Shown: one piece after another, positions 8,672 to 18,830 of the stretch
How positions within the stretch are numbered: the first letter of the stretch is position 1
Layout of the letters: each line of letters opens with the position of its first letter
DNA from: Alteromonadaceae bacterium
GTDB taxonomy: Bacteria; Pseudomonadota; Gammaproteobacteria; Enterobacterales; Alteromonadaceae
Assembly: GCA_023301705.1 (NCBI GenBank)
Contig: JALZUE010000157.1
Location: 1-55,582 of the forward strand
Reading direction: 5' to 3'
Length of the DNA stretch: 55,582 bases
Made by a program: the position numbers and the translations under genes
Notes under the pieces: model-generated
Database searches by the model: none
What the model was told of the DNA's origin: nothing
What the model saw: only the letters and a program-made list of their open reading frames with translations

Positions 8672-11275
8672 ATGACAGATTTATCACAACACACACCTAT
8701 GATGCGCCAATACTTAACTATTAAGGCGGAATTTCCCACTATTTTAGTGTTCTATCGCATGGGTGATTTTTACGAATTGTTTTTTGATGATGCTCGTCGA
8801 GCCTCTGATTTATTAGATATATCATTAACCGCGAGAGGTAAAACAGGGGGCAATGCTATTCCTATGGCAGGTGTGCCTTATCATGCCGTAGAGAATTATT
8901 TAGCTAAACTAGTTCAGTTAGGTGAGTCTGTTGCAATTTGTGAACAAGTAGGTGATCCAGCAACCAGTAAAGGCCCCGTTGAACGTAAAGTGGTACGTAT
9001 TGTTACTCCAGGTACCGTTAGCGATGAAGCGTTATTAAACGATAAGCAAGACAACCTAATCGTTGCATTATTTGAGCATAAAAATAAAAAAAATCAACAA
9101 TATCATTTCGGCTTGGCTTATTTAGATATGACTAGCGGTCGTTTTATACTGTCAGAACCTGAAACCGTTGAACAAGTACAAGCAGAATTACAGCGTTTAA
9201 ACCCTGCTGAACTTTTACATAGTGAATCTTTAGAAAATACCGAACTAATACAAGGAAGAAAAGGCTTACGCCGCAGAAGCGAATGGGAATTCGATTTACA
9301 AACAGCACATTCAGTATTGAATCAACAATTTCAAACCAATGATTTAACAGGTTTTGGCGTTGAAAATAACCATTACGGTTTAGCGGCTGCGGGCTGTTTA
9401 TTTCAATATGTTAAAGACAGCCAACGCATTCCTTTACCACATATTAGAAGTTTAATTAGTGAATCAGCTATTAAAGGTGTCATTTTAGATGCAGCAACAA
9501 GACGTAATTTAGAGCTAACACAAAACCTTGCAGGCGGCACTGAAAATACACTGGCGGCAATACTTGATAAAACGTCTACCCCAATGGGTTCTCGTTTATT
9601 GAAACGTTGGTTGCATTTCCCTTTACGTGATTTACCAACACTTAAGGCCCGTCAACAGATCATCAGCGAAGTATTAAGTTTAGAGCTTGCTCAACCTTTA
9701 GCTTCTTTATTAAAAAGTGTTGGCGATGTTGAACGCATTGTTGCCCGTATTGCTTTGCGATCAGCTCGTCCACGAGATTTTGCAAGGTTACGTGCTTCAC
9801 TACAGCAATTACCCGATTTACAATCTATTTTATCAAGCTCTAGCAATGTCAGTTTACAAAACATTAGTCAGCAACTACTTCCTTTGCCTGCTATACAAAC
9901 ATTATTAGAACAAGCGATTATTGACAACCCTCCTGTATTAATTCGTGACGGTGGCGTAATTGCTCCTAACTACAATTCTGAATTAGATACGTTAAGAGAT
10001 CTTAGCCAAGGTGCAACAAACCTATTAACAGAAATAGAAGCGAAAGAAAAAGCGCGCACGGGTATTCAGTCATTGAAAGTGGGTTATAACAAGGTTCATG
10101 GTTTTTTTATTGAAATCAGTAGAGCTCAATCAGGTGATGTACCAAGCGACTATATTCGCCGTCAAACATTAAAAAACAACGAGCGTTTTATTACCGAAGA
10201 GCTAAAGTCTCACGAAGAAAAAGTATTAAGCGCGCAAAGTCAGTTTTTAGCGTTAGAAAAGCGTTTATATGATGAATTGTTTGATCAAGTACTGCCAGAG
10301 CTTTCAGCACTACAACAACTTTCTGATGCCTTAGCTGAGTTAGACGTGCTTAATAATTTTGCAGAACGTGCCGAAACATTAAATTATGTACAACCGACCT
10401 TAACCGATACCGCAGGTATTCATATTGACGCTGGCCGACACCCTGTTGTTGAACAAATGACAAAAGAGCCTTTCATTGCTAACCCAGTAGCATTAAATGA
10501 CGAACGCAAAATGTTAATTATTACTGGGCCTAATATGGGCGGAAAATCAACCTATATGAGGCAAACAGCGCTAATTACCTTACTCGCTCACGTAGGTGCT
10601 TACGTACCTGCACAATCAGCGAATATAGGCTTAGTGGACAGAATTTTCACACGAATAGGCGCTTCAGATGACTTAGCTTCTGGTCGTTCTACCTTTATGG
10701 TTGAAATGACAGAAACAGCCAATATTTTACACAATGCTACAGCAAGAAGTTTAGTATTACTTGATGAAATAGGCAGAGGAACAAGTACCTATGATGGTTT
10801 ATCGCTAGCATGGGCATGTGCTGAGCAACTGGCAATCAATACACAAGCCTATACGTTATTTGCGAGCCATTACTTTGAATTAACGTTATTAAGTGAGCAA
10901 ATACCCACATTAAAAAACGTGCATTTAGATGCAGTAGAGCACGACGATAACATTATTTTTATGCATGCCGTACAAGAAGGCGCTGCAAGTAAAAGCTTTG
11001 GTTTACAAGTTGCTCAATTAGCAGGTATTCCAAAATCAGTAGTACAAAGAGCAAAACAGCGATTACATGAATTAGAGCAACAAGAATCAGCGACGGTATT
11101 ACAAACGGTAGCTAAAGAAGAAAACGTACCAACCTCGGCAGCACAGTATTATCAACAGCTTAATTTAATTGATACAAACAGCCATGTGATAGAACGTTTA
11201 AGTAACGTTGATGTTAATGACTTAACGCCTAAACAAGCACTTGATTTATTATATGAATTAAAAGAAAACTTATAA
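8672..11275 (+). CDS. mutS: DNA mismatch repair protein MutS
   Basis: Recognises base mismatches and small loops and recruits MutL. The protein has 867 residues, close to the family norm. The mismatch-reading Phe-x-Glu is present near the N-terminus (GDFYELF, Phe33 and Glu35). The ATPase has Walker [10 protein letters not shown] at about 616-624, Walker [17 protein letters not shown] and the FASHYFELT switch. The C-terminal helix-loop-helix ends LYELKENL. The start is the ATG at 8672, giving [15 protein letters not shown]; the ribosome site is weak. It is monocistronic, ended by a strong hairpin at 11311-11340. Confidence 0.98.
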   Translation: MTDLSQHTPMMRQYLTIKAEFPTILVFYRMGDFYELFFDDARRASDLLDISLTARGKTGGNAIPMAGVPYHAVENYLAKLVQLGESVAICEQVGDPATSKGPVERKVVRIVTPGTVSDEALLNDKQDNLIVALFEHKNKKNQQYHFGLAYLDMTSGRFILSEPETVEQVQAELQRLNPAELLHSESLENTELIQGRKGLRRRSEWEFDLQTAHSVLNQQFQTNDLTGFGVENNHYGLAAAGCLFQYVKDSQRIPLPHIRSLISESAIKGVILDAATRRNLELTQNLAGGTENTLAAILDKTSTPMGSRLLKRWLHFPLRDLPTLKARQQIISEVLSLELAQPLASLLKSVGDVERIVARIALRSARPRDFARLRASLQQLPDLQSILSSSSNVSLQNISQQLLPLPAIQTLLEQAIIDNPPVLIRDGGVIAPNYNSELDTLRDLSQGATNLLTEIEAKEKARTGIQSLKVGYNKVHGFFIEISRAQSGDVPSDYIRRQTLKNNERFITEELKSHEEKVLSAQSQFLALEKRLYDELFDQVLPELSALQQLSDALAELDVLNNFAERAETLNYVQPTLTDTAGIHIDAGRHPVVEQMTKEPFIANPVALNDERKMLIITGPNMGGKSTYMRQTALITLLAHVGAYVPAQSANIGLVDRIFTRIGASDDLASGRSTFMVEMTETANILHNATARSLVLLDEIGRGTSTYDGLSLAWACAEQLAINTQAYTLFASHYFELTLLSEQIPTLKNVHLDAVEHDDNIIFMHAVQEGAASKSFGLQVAQLAGIPKSVVQRAKQRLHELEQQESATVLQTVAKEENVPTSAAQYYQQLNLIDTNSHVIERLSNVDVNDLTPKQALDLLYELKENL

Positions 11276-11310
11276 CTGACTATTTTTACTTTTACCGTAT
11301 AAAAAATAAA

Positions 11311-11340
11311 AAAGCCGAATATCACTATTCGGCTTTTTTT
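11311..11340. terminator. Bidirectional terminator between mutS and ribB
   Basis: Arms aaagccgaata (11311-11321) and tattcggcttt (11326-11336) form a perfect 11-bp stem with a tcac loop, followed by further T residues on the plus strand and preceded by A residues that give a T run on the minus strand. Confidence 0.88.
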
Positions 11341-11369
11341 ATTGAGTCAGTAAAATAGAAAGCTATTCA

Positions 11370-12479
11370 TTACTCACTAATATATTCAACGACTTCTAAA
11401 CCGAAGCCAGACAATGAGTGATATTTAGTTTGAGAACTTAATAAACGCATTTTACTAACGCCTAAATTAGCTAAAATTTGAGAACCAACACCAACGTTTC
11501 TAGAACCAACATGACGTTTAGGTTCTTTCACCGGTTGACCAGCATCTTGTAGTGCATACTTTTTCACTTGATCAATTAATGACTCTGTTGATTCGTGCTT
11601 ACCTAATAAGACTAATACTCCGCCTTCTTTAGCAATACGTTCTATTGCCGTACCTATTGGCCATTTAGCCACACTATCACGCTCGCTGAACAATAGGTCT
11701 TTAAATGTGTTTTCTAAATGTACACGTACTAACGTTGGTTCATTTTCTACAATGTTACCTTTAGTTAATGCAAAGTGAGCTTGCCCATCTATTGTGTCTT
11801 TAAATACGGTTAAATCAAATTCACCAAAAGCCGTTGGTAATTTACATTGAGATACACGTTCAATGGTTGTTTCATTAGCATTTCTGTATTCAATTAAATC
11901 AGCAATGGTACCAATTTTTATATCAAACTTCTGAGCAATAACTTCTAAATCAGGACGACGAGCCATCGTGCCATCTTCATTTAAAATTTCAACAATAACT
12001 GAGGCTGCTTCAAAGCCTGCCATGCGTGCTAAATCAACACCAGCTTCAGTATGACCCGCTCTATTAAGTACGCCACCATCTTTGGCAATTAGTGGAAATA
12101 TATGCCCTGGTTGCACAATACTATGCTCATTTGCATTAGCATCACAGGCCGCTAATATTGTTGTTGCACGATCTGCTGCTGAAATACCGGTAGTTACACC
12201 ATGTGCAGCTTCTATAGAAACAGTAAAGTTAGTGGTAAATTGCGCATCATTTTTATCAACCATTAACGGTAATTTTAATGCAGTACACTTTTCTTGGCTC
12301 ATTGGCATACAAATTAAGCCTCGGCCATGCGTTGCCATAAAATTGATCGCTTCTGGCGTTACTTTTTCAGCCGCCATGATAAAGTCACCTTCATTTTCAC
12401 GATCTTCATCATCCATTAAGATAATCATTTTGCCTTGTTTAATGTCTTCAATGATTTCTTGTGGGGTATTAAATTGCAT
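11370..12479 (-). CDS. ribB: 3,4-dihydroxy-2-butanone-4-phosphate synthase with degenerate GTP cyclohydrolase II domain (RibBX type)
   Basis: Makes dihydroxybutanone phosphate from ribulose 5-phosphate for riboflavin. The N-terminal RibB domain (residues 1 to about 205) has the acidic loop [33 protein letters not shown] and [11 protein letters not shown]. The C-terminal domain aligns with RibA but lacks its zinc cysteines: the usual SEC and RCDCG positions read LENTF and SERDSV. It is therefore unlikely to open GTP, and a separate ribA is expected elsewhere. This arrangement is known in Proteobacteria as RibBX. Automated annotation would call it ribBA. It is the last gene of a glyA-nrdR-ribD-ribE-ribB series, 128 bases after ribE. 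No FMN riboswitch is visible in that gap. Confidence 0.92.
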   Translation of the reverse strand: MQFNTPQEIIEDIKQGKMIILMDDEDRENEGDFIMAAEKVTPEAINFMATHGRGLICMPMSQEKCTALKLPLMVDKNDAQFTTNFTVSIEAAHGVTTGISAADRATTILAACDANANEHSIVQPGHIFPLIAKDGGVLNRAGHTEAGVDLARMAGFEAASVIVEILNEDGTMARRPDLEVIAQKFDIKIGTIADLIEYRNANETTIERVSQCKLPTAFGEFDLTVFKDTIDGQAHFALTKGNIVENEPTLVRVHLENTFKDLLFSERDSVAKWPIGTAIERIAKEGGVLVLLGKHESTESLIDQVKKYALQDAGQPVKEPKRHVGSRNVGVGSQILANLGVSKMRLLSSQTKYHSLSGFGLEVVEYISE

Positions 12480-12607
12480 GGCAACCTCTTATTAACAATG
12501 TTTTATCTAATCAATATGTGAGCAATATCAACATATTATATATATGGAAAATACAATAGTGTCATCAGTATAGCTAACAATGCTATTGATACTATTATAG
12601 AAAGTAT

Positions 12608-13273
12608 TTATTTCATGAAGCCGCTACGTGCTAATAAGTCTTGCGTTACACCTGATGGTGTTGAAGCTTCATGCGCAGATGACTTTTTTAACAATAAACG
12701 TTCGATATAACGTGCCATCACGTCAACTTCAATATTCACTTTACTACCCACTTGGTAGCTATCAATAATGGTTTCTTTGACTGTGTGTGGCACTATCGTT
12801 AAGCGAAAACTAGATTCAGTTAAGCTATTGACCGTTAAACTAATGCCGTCAACAGTAATAGATCCTTTTTCAGCAATGTAAGGCGCTATGCTTTCATGCA
12901 TTGAAAACCAATAATCAGTGCTATTACCTTTATTTTCAATGCTCTGTAATTCAGCTAAGGCATCTACATGTCCTGACACAATATGCCCGCCAAAACGCGT
13001 TGTTGGTAACATCGCTTTTTCTAAGTTCACTTGTTGATTTACTTTATAATCAACAAAACCAGTGCGCTGTAAGGTTTCATTAGATACATCAGCACTAAAG
13101 CTAGCACTGTCAAAGGCAACTACTGTTAAGCAAATGCCGTTGCTAGCAATAGAATCACCTAACTTAACATCACTCATATCTAATTTACCAACAGCCACGC
13201 TGACACGTGCTCCATTAGCGTTAATTGCTAAACTTTTTATATGGCCAATTGCTTCAATAATTCCAGTAAACAT
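12608..13273 (-). CDS. ribE: Riboflavin synthase, alpha chain
   Basis: Dismutates two 6,7-dimethyl-8-ribityllumazine molecules into riboflavin and the pyrimidine precursor. The 221-residue protein has the family's two tandem lumazine-binding barrels: the first starts MFTGIIEAIG and has SIASNGICLTV, the second has the matching MHESIAPYIAEKGSITVDGISLTV. It lies 23 bases after ribD on the same strand. Also named ribC in some genera. Confidence 0.96.
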   Translation of the reverse strand: MFTGIIEAIGHIKSLAINANGARVSVAVGKLDMSDVKLGDSIASNGICLTVVAFDSASFSADVSNETLQRTGFVDYKVNQQVNLEKAMLPTTRFGGHIVSGHVDALAELQSIENKGNSTDYWFSMHESIAPYIAEKGSITVDGISLTVNSLTESSFRLTIVPHTVKETIIDSYQVGSKVNIEVDVMARYIERLLLKKSSAHEASTPSGVTQDLLARSGFMK

Positions 13274-13296
13274 ATCGTTCTCTTATTCAGTAATAT

Positions 13297-14448
13297 CTAG
13301 TGGTTAATTTCGTTAAATGTAGCCACTATTTTTAAATCATTACCTACTCGCGTCGTTGAGGTAATATTTAAGTGTTTAGTTTGCGAAAGCTCTGTTAATG
13401 ACGGTAAATCAACTAAACTTTTAGCACTGGCGCCTAATAATTTAGGTGCTTGATATAATATTAATTCATCCACTAAGTTCTGCTCAATAAACGCCCCAGC
13501 TAATCGATAACCGGATTCAAGCAATATGTCATTCATACCTCGTTTAGCTAACGCGGCTAATAATAACGATAAATCAATCGTGTCAGTATTTTCTTTTAAA
13601 TCTATTTCAAGCTCTTCAACATGATTAGGCCATTGAGTAGCCTTAGCTTGAGTAGTTGATAAGCTCTGTACTCTTTTACGTATTAAAATAATAGGAGATG
13701 TACTTGAAAATAAAGCTAAATCAGGAGTTAATCGAAACTTAGAGTCAATAATAACACGAATAGGTTGGCGTAATTCATTTTCTAAAAAAGAAGGGTTAAT
13801 TAATTGCTCGTAACGTACATTTAATTTGGCATCATCTGTCATTACGGTATCTGCACCACTAATAATAGCGCAGCTTTGCGCTCTTAATATTTGTACATCG
13901 GCACGAGCATGTGACCCAGTAATCCATTTGCTTTCACCTGACGCCATTGCTATTTTTCCGTCAAGGCTGGCCGCTAACTTACAACGTACAAGTGGCTTTT
14001 TATTGGTCATCAAATGAAGAAAACCAGGGTTTAATGTTGCAGCTTCATCGGCTAATAAATTATGCGCAGTTTCAACGCCAGAATTTTTTAATATTTCTAA
14101 GCCATTACCCGATACTTTTGGGTTAGGATCAACCATTGCAGCAATCACTTTTTTCACGCCAGCGTTAACTAAAGCTTCAGCACATGGCGGTGTTCTTCCG
14201 TAATGAGAGCATGGCTCTAATGTGACATAAGCCGTTGCACCTTTGGCTAATTCACCCGCTTGTTTCAACGCATTAACTTCAGCGTGCCCTTCCCCCGCTT
14301 TTTTATGAAAGCCTTCACCAACAATTTGATCACCTTTAACAATAACACAACCTACTCGCGGGTTAGGCGACGTAGTAAACCACCCTTTTTTAGCCAGTTT
14401 AATTGCACGGGCCATGTACATATAATCAAGTTCGGTAAAAGTATTCAT
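13297..14448 (-). CDS. ribD: Bifunctional pyrimidine deaminase/reductase of riboflavin synthesis
   Basis: Deaminates then reduces the pyrimidine intermediate of riboflavin synthesis. The 383-residue protein has an N-terminal deaminase with zinc motifs HAEVNAL and PCSHYGRTPPC, and a C-terminal NADPH-dependent reductase domain (from about residue 150, RCKLAASLDGKIA, ITGSHARADV). The start MNTFTELDYMYMARAI is the ATG at 14448. It follows nrdR after 31 bases, the usual gammaproteobacterial order. Confidence 0.96.
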   Translation of the reverse strand: MNTFTELDYMYMARAIKLAKKGWFTTSPNPRVGCVIVKGDQIVGEGFHKKAGEGHAEVNALKQAGELAKGATAYVTLEPCSHYGRTPPCAEALVNAGVKKVIAAMVDPNPKVSGNGLEILKNSGVETAHNLLADEAATLNPGFLHLMTNKKPLVRCKLAASLDGKIAMASGESKWITGSHARADVQILRAQSCAIISGADTVMTDDAKLNVRYEQLINPSFLENELRQPIRVIIDSKFRLTPDLALFSSTSPIILIRKRVQSLSTTQAKATQWPNHVEELEIDLKENTDTIDLSLLLAALAKRGMNDILLESGYRLAGAFIEQNLVDELILYQAPKLLGASAKSLVDLPSLTELSQTKHLNITSTTRVGNDLKIVATFNEINH

Positions 14449-14479
14449 AATAAGTTCATAAATTCAATAAAAGGTAAGG

Positions 14480-14935
14480 TTATTCGTCATCATCAAGGCG
14501 TGCTATTGCTTCACCAAACTCTTTAATATCTTCAAAAGAACGATATACCGAGGCAAAGCGAACGTACGCAACTTTATCTAGTTTTTTAAGTCCGTTCATA
14601 ATTAAGTTACCTAACATTTCACTGGGTACTTCACGCTCACCAGTTGCCCGTAACTCTGACTTTAAACGATTAATTGATTGTTCGGTTTCGTCAACACTAA
14701 CAGGCCTTTTTTCCAAAGCACGTAACAAACCATTACGTAATTTTTCTTCATTGAAAGGCTCTCTTGAGCCATCACGTTTAATAATGCTTGGAATCACTAA
14801 TTCTGCCGATTCAAATGTAGTAAAACGTTCATGACAAACAGTACATTCACGTCGGCGACGAATTTGATGACCATCAGCGACCAAACGTGAGTCAATCACC
14901 TTGGTTTCAACTTCACTGCAAAAAGGACAGTACAT
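14480..14935 (-). CDS. nrdR: Transcriptional repressor of ribonucleotide reductase genes
   Basis: Zinc-finger/ATP-cone repressor that senses ATP and dATP and binds NrdR boxes before nrd operons. The 151-residue protein starts MYCPFC; zinc cysteines are Cys3, Cys6, Cys31 and Cys34 (CTVC). The ATP-cone domain runs from about residue 49 ([11 protein letters not shown]) to about 139. I chose ATG 14935, preceded by AGAG, over an upstream frame-open ATG at 14965 because the zinc ribbon starts here in all members I know. It heads the rib genes and follows glyA, from which it is separated by hairpins and a terminator. Confidence 0.96.
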   Translation of the reverse strand: MYCPFCSEVETKVIDSRLVADGHQIRRRRECTVCHERFTTFESAELVIPSIIKRDGSREPFNEEKLRNGLLRALEKRPVSVDETEQSINRLKSELRATGEREVPSEMLGNLIMNGLKKLDKVAYVRFASVYRSFEDIKEFGEAIARLDDDE

Positions 14936-14970
14936 AATAATCTCTAAACATGAATGAAATAACACATAGG

Positions 14971-14995
14971 ATTAATGAGATATTCACTCATTAAT
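14971..14995. repeat. 9-bp inverted repeat in the nrdR leader
   Basis: attaatgag (14971-14979) and ctcattaat (14987-14995) are perfect inverted copies separated by seven bases, 36 bases before the nrdR start. It could be an operator or an mRNA hairpin. It does not match the NrdR box I know. Confidence 0.45.
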
Positions 14996-15015
14996 AGCCA
15001 TTGTGATTAATGGTA

Positions 15016-15056
15016 TTTTTTTGTTTATTATTTATAGCAAATAATAAACAAAAAAA
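15016..15056. repeat. Perfect 18-bp AT-only-arm palindrome between glyA and nrdR
   Basis: The arms 15016-15033 and 15039-15056 are exact inverted copies, 18 bases each, around the loop atagc. Each arm has seven T or A at its outer end and a single G or C. It lies directly beside the glyA terminator hairpin, with the T run shared. It may reinforce termination in both directions. Confidence 0.75.
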
Positions 15057-15075
15057 TAGCCACAATAAGTGGCTA
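15050..15075 (-). terminator. glyA rho-independent terminator
   Basis: On the minus strand, tagccac-ttatt-gtggcta forms a 7-bp stem immediately followed by seven T residues (complement of 15050-15056). It stands 54 bases after the glyA stop. It should separate glyA from the nrdR-rib genes, with possible read-through. Confidence 0.75.
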
Positions 15076-15128
15076 CTTTAAACTATTTATAAAAATAGTG
15101 TGAAAACTAATTGTTTGAACAAAAACAA

Positions 15129-16385
15129 TTAAGCGTACACTGGTAAACGAGCACAAATCTCTTTTACTTTTTCACGAACAGTTGCTTGTGTTTCTTCGTT
15201 TTCAATATCGTCTAAAATATCACAAATCCACGTTGTTAATAACTTAGTTTCTTCAACTTTAAAACCACGACGTGTAATTGCTGGTGTACCTAAACGTAAG
15301 CCAGACGTTACAAACGGAGAACGAGGATCATTTGGTACTGAGTTTTTATTTACTGTAATGTGAGCATTACCTAATGCAGCATCAGCATCTTTACCTGTCA
15401 TGTTTTTATCGATTAAATCTAATAATAACAAGTGGTTTTCAGTACTGTTAGAAACAACTTTGTAACCACGTTCTTGAAGTACTTCAACCATCGCTTTAGC
15501 GTTATCAAGTACTTGCTGTTGGTATACTTTAAATTCTGGTTGTAATGCTTCTTTAAACGCTACCGCTTTAGCAGCAATAACATGCATTAATGGGCCACCT
15601 TGGCCACCAGGGAAAACAGCAGAGTTTAATTTTTTGTAAACTGCTTCATCACCACAACCTGAAACAATTAAACCACCACGAGGGCCAGCTAATGTTTTGT
15701 GTGTAGTTGTTGTAACAACATGTGCATGTGGTACTGGGTTAGGGTATAAACCAGCTGCAACTAAACCTGCAACGTGAGCCATATCAACCATTAAGTAAGC
15801 ACCAACACTGTCAGCGATTTTACGTAAACGAGCCCAATCAACAATGCCAGAAAAGGCAGAAAAACCACCAATAATCATTTCAGGCTTGTGTTCTGCTGCT
15901 AAACTTTCGATTTGAGCGTAATCAATATCACCTGTTTCTGCATCTAGACCGTACTGAAACGCTTCATATGATTTACCAGAAAAGCTTACGTGTGCACCGT
16001 GAGTTAAGTGACCACCGTGTGCCAAACTCATACCTAATACTTTTCCGCCTGGCGAAACTAAAGCTTGGAATACTGCAGCATTAGCTTGTGAACCAGCATG
16101 TGGTTGTACGTTAGCGTAGTCAGCACCGAAAAGCTCTTTTGCACGTTCAATCGCTAAAGACTCTGCTTTATCAACATATTCACAACCGCCGTAATAACGC
16201 TTACCCGGATAACCTTCTGCGTATTTATTAGTTAATTGTGAACCTTGAGCTTCAAGTACACGCGTACTACAGTAGTTTTCAGAAGCAATTAGTTCAATAT
16301 GCTCTTCTTGACGAACAACTTCATCAGTCATTGATTGATAAAGTTCAGCGTCGAAATCAGCGATATTCATATCACGAGTTAACAT
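15129..16385 (-). CDS. glyA: Serine hydroxymethyltransferase
   Basis: PLP enzyme that interconverts serine and glycine while making methylene-tetrahydrofolate. The 418-residue protein has the family length, [16 protein letters not shown] near the N-terminus, YYGGCEYVD, and the PLP lysine in [15 protein letters not shown] at about residue 229. The ATG at 16385 follows GAGGATAACCC, a good ribosome site. A 10-bp inverted repeat lies in its 5' leader. It supplies one-carbon units relevant to metH and to purine and folate pools. Confidence 0.98.
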   Translation of the reverse strand: MLTRDMNIADFDAELYQSMTDEVVRQEEHIELIASENYCSTRVLEAQGSQLTNKYAEGYPGKRYYGGCEYVDKAESLAIERAKELFGADYANVQPHAGSQANAAVFQALVSPGGKVLGMSLAHGGHLTHGAHVSFSGKSYEAFQYGLDAETGDIDYAQIESLAAEHKPEMIIGGFSAFSGIVDWARLRKIADSVGAYLMVDMAHVAGLVAAGLYPNPVPHAHVVTTTTHKTLAGPRGGLIVSGCGDEAVYKKLNSAVFPGGQGGPLMHVIAAKAVAFKEALQPEFKVYQQQVLDNAKAMVEVLQERGYKVVSNSTENHLLLLDLIDKNMTGKDADAALGNAHITVNKNSVPNDPRSPFVTSGLRLGTPAITRRGFKVEETKLLTTWICDILDDIENEETQATVREKVKEICARLPVYA

Positions 16386-16803
16386 GGGTTATCCTCATTA
16401 AGTGTTATTGTTTTATTTAAGCTTATATTCACGCTTAAATAAGTGACAAATTAATCAATATTTAATGGGCGATATTTTGCCTGAATAGCAGCACTATGTA
16501 TATATTTTCAATGATAACTTTTATAAGGTTTGTATACTATTTACTTATATGTAAGGCAAAAAATTATTTAGACAAAAAAATTACTTATTGATATTACGTA
16601 ATACTCAGCTGATAAGCTCAATAATTGTTCACATCAATACTTACTCTCTTCTATAAACTACAAAAAAGCATAACAAACAACAAAAACAGTGCAAAAAACA
16701 GACAAAAGTGTCAATAATGCGTAAAAAAAATAAATTAATAATTCCTATTTTGTAAAAATAACGATAGAGTTTTGAAAAGTTTAAAAAACTAAGGTAAAAA
16801 GTT
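16386..16803. other. glyA / EF-hand divergent intergenic region with a leader hairpin
   Basis: 418 AT-rich bases between divergent genes. In the glyA leader, ttatttaagc (16413-16422) and gcttaaataa (16433-16442) are perfect inverted copies around ten bases, able to form an mRNA hairpin. I found no recognisable riboswitch, PurR or MetR-type site. The part next to the EF-hand gene is A-rich and holds only its ribosome site (AAGG before 16804). Confidence 0.5.
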
Positions 16804-17022
16804 ATGGAATTAAATCAGTGGATAGATGAACTATTTGAAGTTTTTGATGCCGATAAAGATGGTGTTATTAACCGAAGTGAATTTGTAGAATTAATTGATG
16901 TGTTATTACAAGATAAAGGCATTAGAATGTGTGAAACTATTTTTCACCGCTTTGATAAAAACCACGACAACTCAATTTCAAAATCAGAGTTACGTGACAT
17001 GCTTATTGAATTAGCACTGTAG
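16804..17022 (+). CDS. Small two-EF-hand calcium-binding protein
   Basis: A 72-residue protein with two canonical EF-hand loops: DADKDGVINRSEF (about residues 15-27) and DKNHDNSISKSEL (about 50-62). Both place Asp or Asn at calcium positions 1, 3 and 5 and Glu at position 12. It has no signal peptide or membrane segment, so it is likely cytoplasmic, unlike many bacterial EF-hand proteins. AAGG lies 11 bases before the ATG. It stands alone, convergent with moeA. Role unknown; a calcium sensor or buffer is the natural inference. Confidence 0.85.
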   Translation: MELNQWIDELFEVFDADKDGVINRSEFVELIDVLLQDKGIRMCETIFHRFDKNHDNSISKSELRDMLIELAL

Positions 17023-17080
17023 TAAAAGTAGCTCTAATTACGCTTTACTTTATAAGTATAAATTTACAGACATAAATTGC

Positions 17081-17142
17081 AGAACGTATTTTCTATTTTC
17101 TTCTAGCGTTAACGTCAATAAAGTTAACAAAAAATACGTTCT
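17081..17142. repeat. Long-spaced inverted repeat with nested GTTAAC copies
   Basis: agaacgtatttt (17081-17092) and aaaatacgttct (17131-17142) are perfect 12-bp inverted copies 38 bases apart. Two GTTAAC palindromes lie inside at 17108-17113 and 17123-17128 and could pair with each other. The element sits between convergent genes and might terminate transcription, although it has no clean T run. Confidence 0.5.
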
Positions 17143-17162
17143 ATTTACGTAATAACCTCTAA

Positions 17163-18422
17163 CTATGTTAATTGAATAAGCTCATCAAAAGGCTCTACAG
17201 TCACTAATTCGCCCTCACTCACCCGGCCCTGTTCTTGTGGTAGCACAATAAAACAGTTCGCTTGACCAATACTTGATAAAATACCCGAACCTTGTGCTCC
17301 GGTTGTTTCAACCATCAACTCACCCGTTTCAGTGGTTGATAAAATACCACGTTGAAAGTCTTGTCGCCCTGGCGCTTTTCTTAATGCACTTAATGTTTTT
17401 ACCTTAAAGCTAAGTTTTTTACGTGGTAACGCATTTTGTAACTTAACTAAACCAGGTACCGCTAATTGATACATAGTCACTAATGCTGAAACAGGGTTAC
17501 CTGGTAGGCCAAAGAACACACTATTCTTGAGCTTGCCAAAAGCAAATGGTTTTCCTGGTTTCATTGCTAACTTCCAAAAACTTACACTACCTAAGCTTTC
17601 TAGTACCTCTTTGGTAAAATCGGCTTCACCAACAGAAACACCTCCAGATGATATAACAACGTCAGCTTGCTCATCAGCAGCTTCAAACGCTTGTTGAATG
17701 TTATTAGTATCATCGCTAATAATGCCAAAATCTATCACTTCAACATTCAGCTTTTGTAACATGGCAGATAAAAAATAACGGTTACTTTCGTAAATATCAC
17801 CTTCTGTTAATGCATTACCCGGTGTTTTTAATTCATCACCCGTTGCAATTAACGCGACTTTAATCGGTTGATAAACATCAATATTAGCAATACCTAATGA
17901 AGCAATTAACCCTAATTCAACAGCACTTAATCGTTGTCCGCGCTTTAATACTTGTTGACCAATAGTTATGTCTTCGCCTGCATTTCGAATATTTTGACCA
18001 AGCCTTTTATCTTCATTAAAAGTAATTTGTAAACCTGCTGCTTGTGTATTTTCTTGCATTTCAACTGTATCGCAGCCTTCAGGTAATTTAGCACCAGTCA
18101 TAATTCTAATACACTCGCCAGCATTGCAAGTACCTTTAAACGGTTCACCTGCAAATGACTTACCCGCCAGCGTTAATGTTTTGTTATGACTATTAGTTAA
18201 AGAATTTAAAGCAAACGCATAACCGTCCATTGCCGAATTATTATGTGGAGGAACAGCAACTGGGCTCACAATATTTTTAGCTAAAACATAATTTAAAGCA
18301 GGTGCAATTCCTTGTGTAATATCTATTTTTATCGTTTTTTCAGTAGGTGTTAAATTGTTTAACAATAATGACAATGCATCATTAAAAGAAAGTAACTGAG
18401 GGTTTGCACAAATATCTTTCAT
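17163..18422 (-). CDS. moeA: Molybdopterin molybdenumtransferase
   Basis: Inserts molybdate into adenylated molybdopterin to form the molybdenum cofactor. The 419-residue protein shows PPHNNSAMDGYA near residue 60, GEDI, ATGDEL, the SSGGVSVGEADF loop at about 260, KPGKPFAFG and LPGNPVSA, in the normal order. It is transcribed away from the moaA operon, so the Moco riboswitch does not control it directly. Usually paired with moeB; here moeB is the last gene of the opposite operon. Confidence 0.96.
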   Translation of the reverse strand: MKDICANPQLLSFNDALSLLLNNLTPTEKTIKIDITQGIAPALNYVLAKNIVSPVAVPPHNNSAMDGYAFALNSLTNSHNKTLTLAGKSFAGEPFKGTCNAGECIRIMTGAKLPEGCDTVEMQENTQAAGLQITFNEDKRLGQNIRNAGEDITIGQQVLKRGQRLSAVELGLIASLGIANIDVYQPIKVALIATGDELKTPGNALTEGDIYESNRYFLSAMLQKLNVEVIDFGIISDDTNNIQQAFEAADEQADVVISSGGVSVGEADFTKEVLESLGSVSFWKLAMKPGKPFAFGKLKNSVFFGLPGNPVSALVTMYQLAVPGLVKLQNALPRKKLSFKVKTLSALRKAPGRQDFQRGILSTTETGELMVETTGAQGSGILSSIGQANCFIVLPQEQGRVSEGELVTVEPFDELIQLT

Positions 18423-18740
18423 AATGTTTAACCTAAATATTAAGTATTTTAACTGTATTATTAAATATCAAAAAAATGATGAACAATCATACAAGTAAGA
18501 AGAATAATGACGCATATTTTACGCATAAAGTGACATAATAACGACTAGCAAATGCCAATTAATAACGATTAACTTGTTATGTGAGATTGTACTTTGCAGT
18601 AAAAAGGTTAAAATAGGTCTACTTTAAATTCGCCGAAGCTTACTGAACTAACCTCGTTATTTACAAACGCAAATACTTTTACCTATGTCTTTAATAATGC
18701 ATAGATAGAAATATAAGCCAATGAATCAAGCTCTATTGAT
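18423..18740. other. moeA-moaA divergent promoter region
   Basis: AT-rich DNA that must hold the divergent promoters of moeA and the moaA operon. A short direct repeat acgcata occurs twice in 18511-18530. I find no good ModE or FNR palindrome. No gene is visible here. Confidence 0.45.
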
Positions 18741-18825
18741 GTAAATACAGTATGTTGTTTAAGCCGTGGTTTTATACCACCAGGGTTAACAAGGAAACGC
18801 GTTAGCCTCCCCCTATTTGGAAAGG
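18741..18825 (+). ncRNA. Molybdenum cofactor (Moco) riboswitch before moaA
   Basis: The segment matches the E. coli moaA leader aptamer block by block and in order: GCCGTG, CCACCAGGG, AAGGAA, GCCTCCC and the terminal TTGGAAAGGTG that is also the moaA ribosome site. The closing stem can pair aaata (about 18743) with tattt (about 18814), directly before the Shine-Dalgarno GGAAAGG at 18819-18825. Known Moco riboswitches lower moaA expression when cofactor is plentiful; placement here fits control of translation. Exact 5' boundary is approximate. A covariance-model search for the Moco family would settle it. Confidence 0.88.
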
Positions 18826-18830
18826 TGATC

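Noticed and set aside
8437-8724. 95-codon open frame between recA and mutS
   Set aside because: It overlaps the mutS start, has no ribosome site and its hydrophobic, Ile/Leu/Tyr-rich product is what AT-rich noise gives.
12480-12607. Possible FMN riboswitch before ribB
   Set aside because: The gap is only 128 bases, AT-rich, and lacks the conserved GC-rich FMN aptamer blocks.
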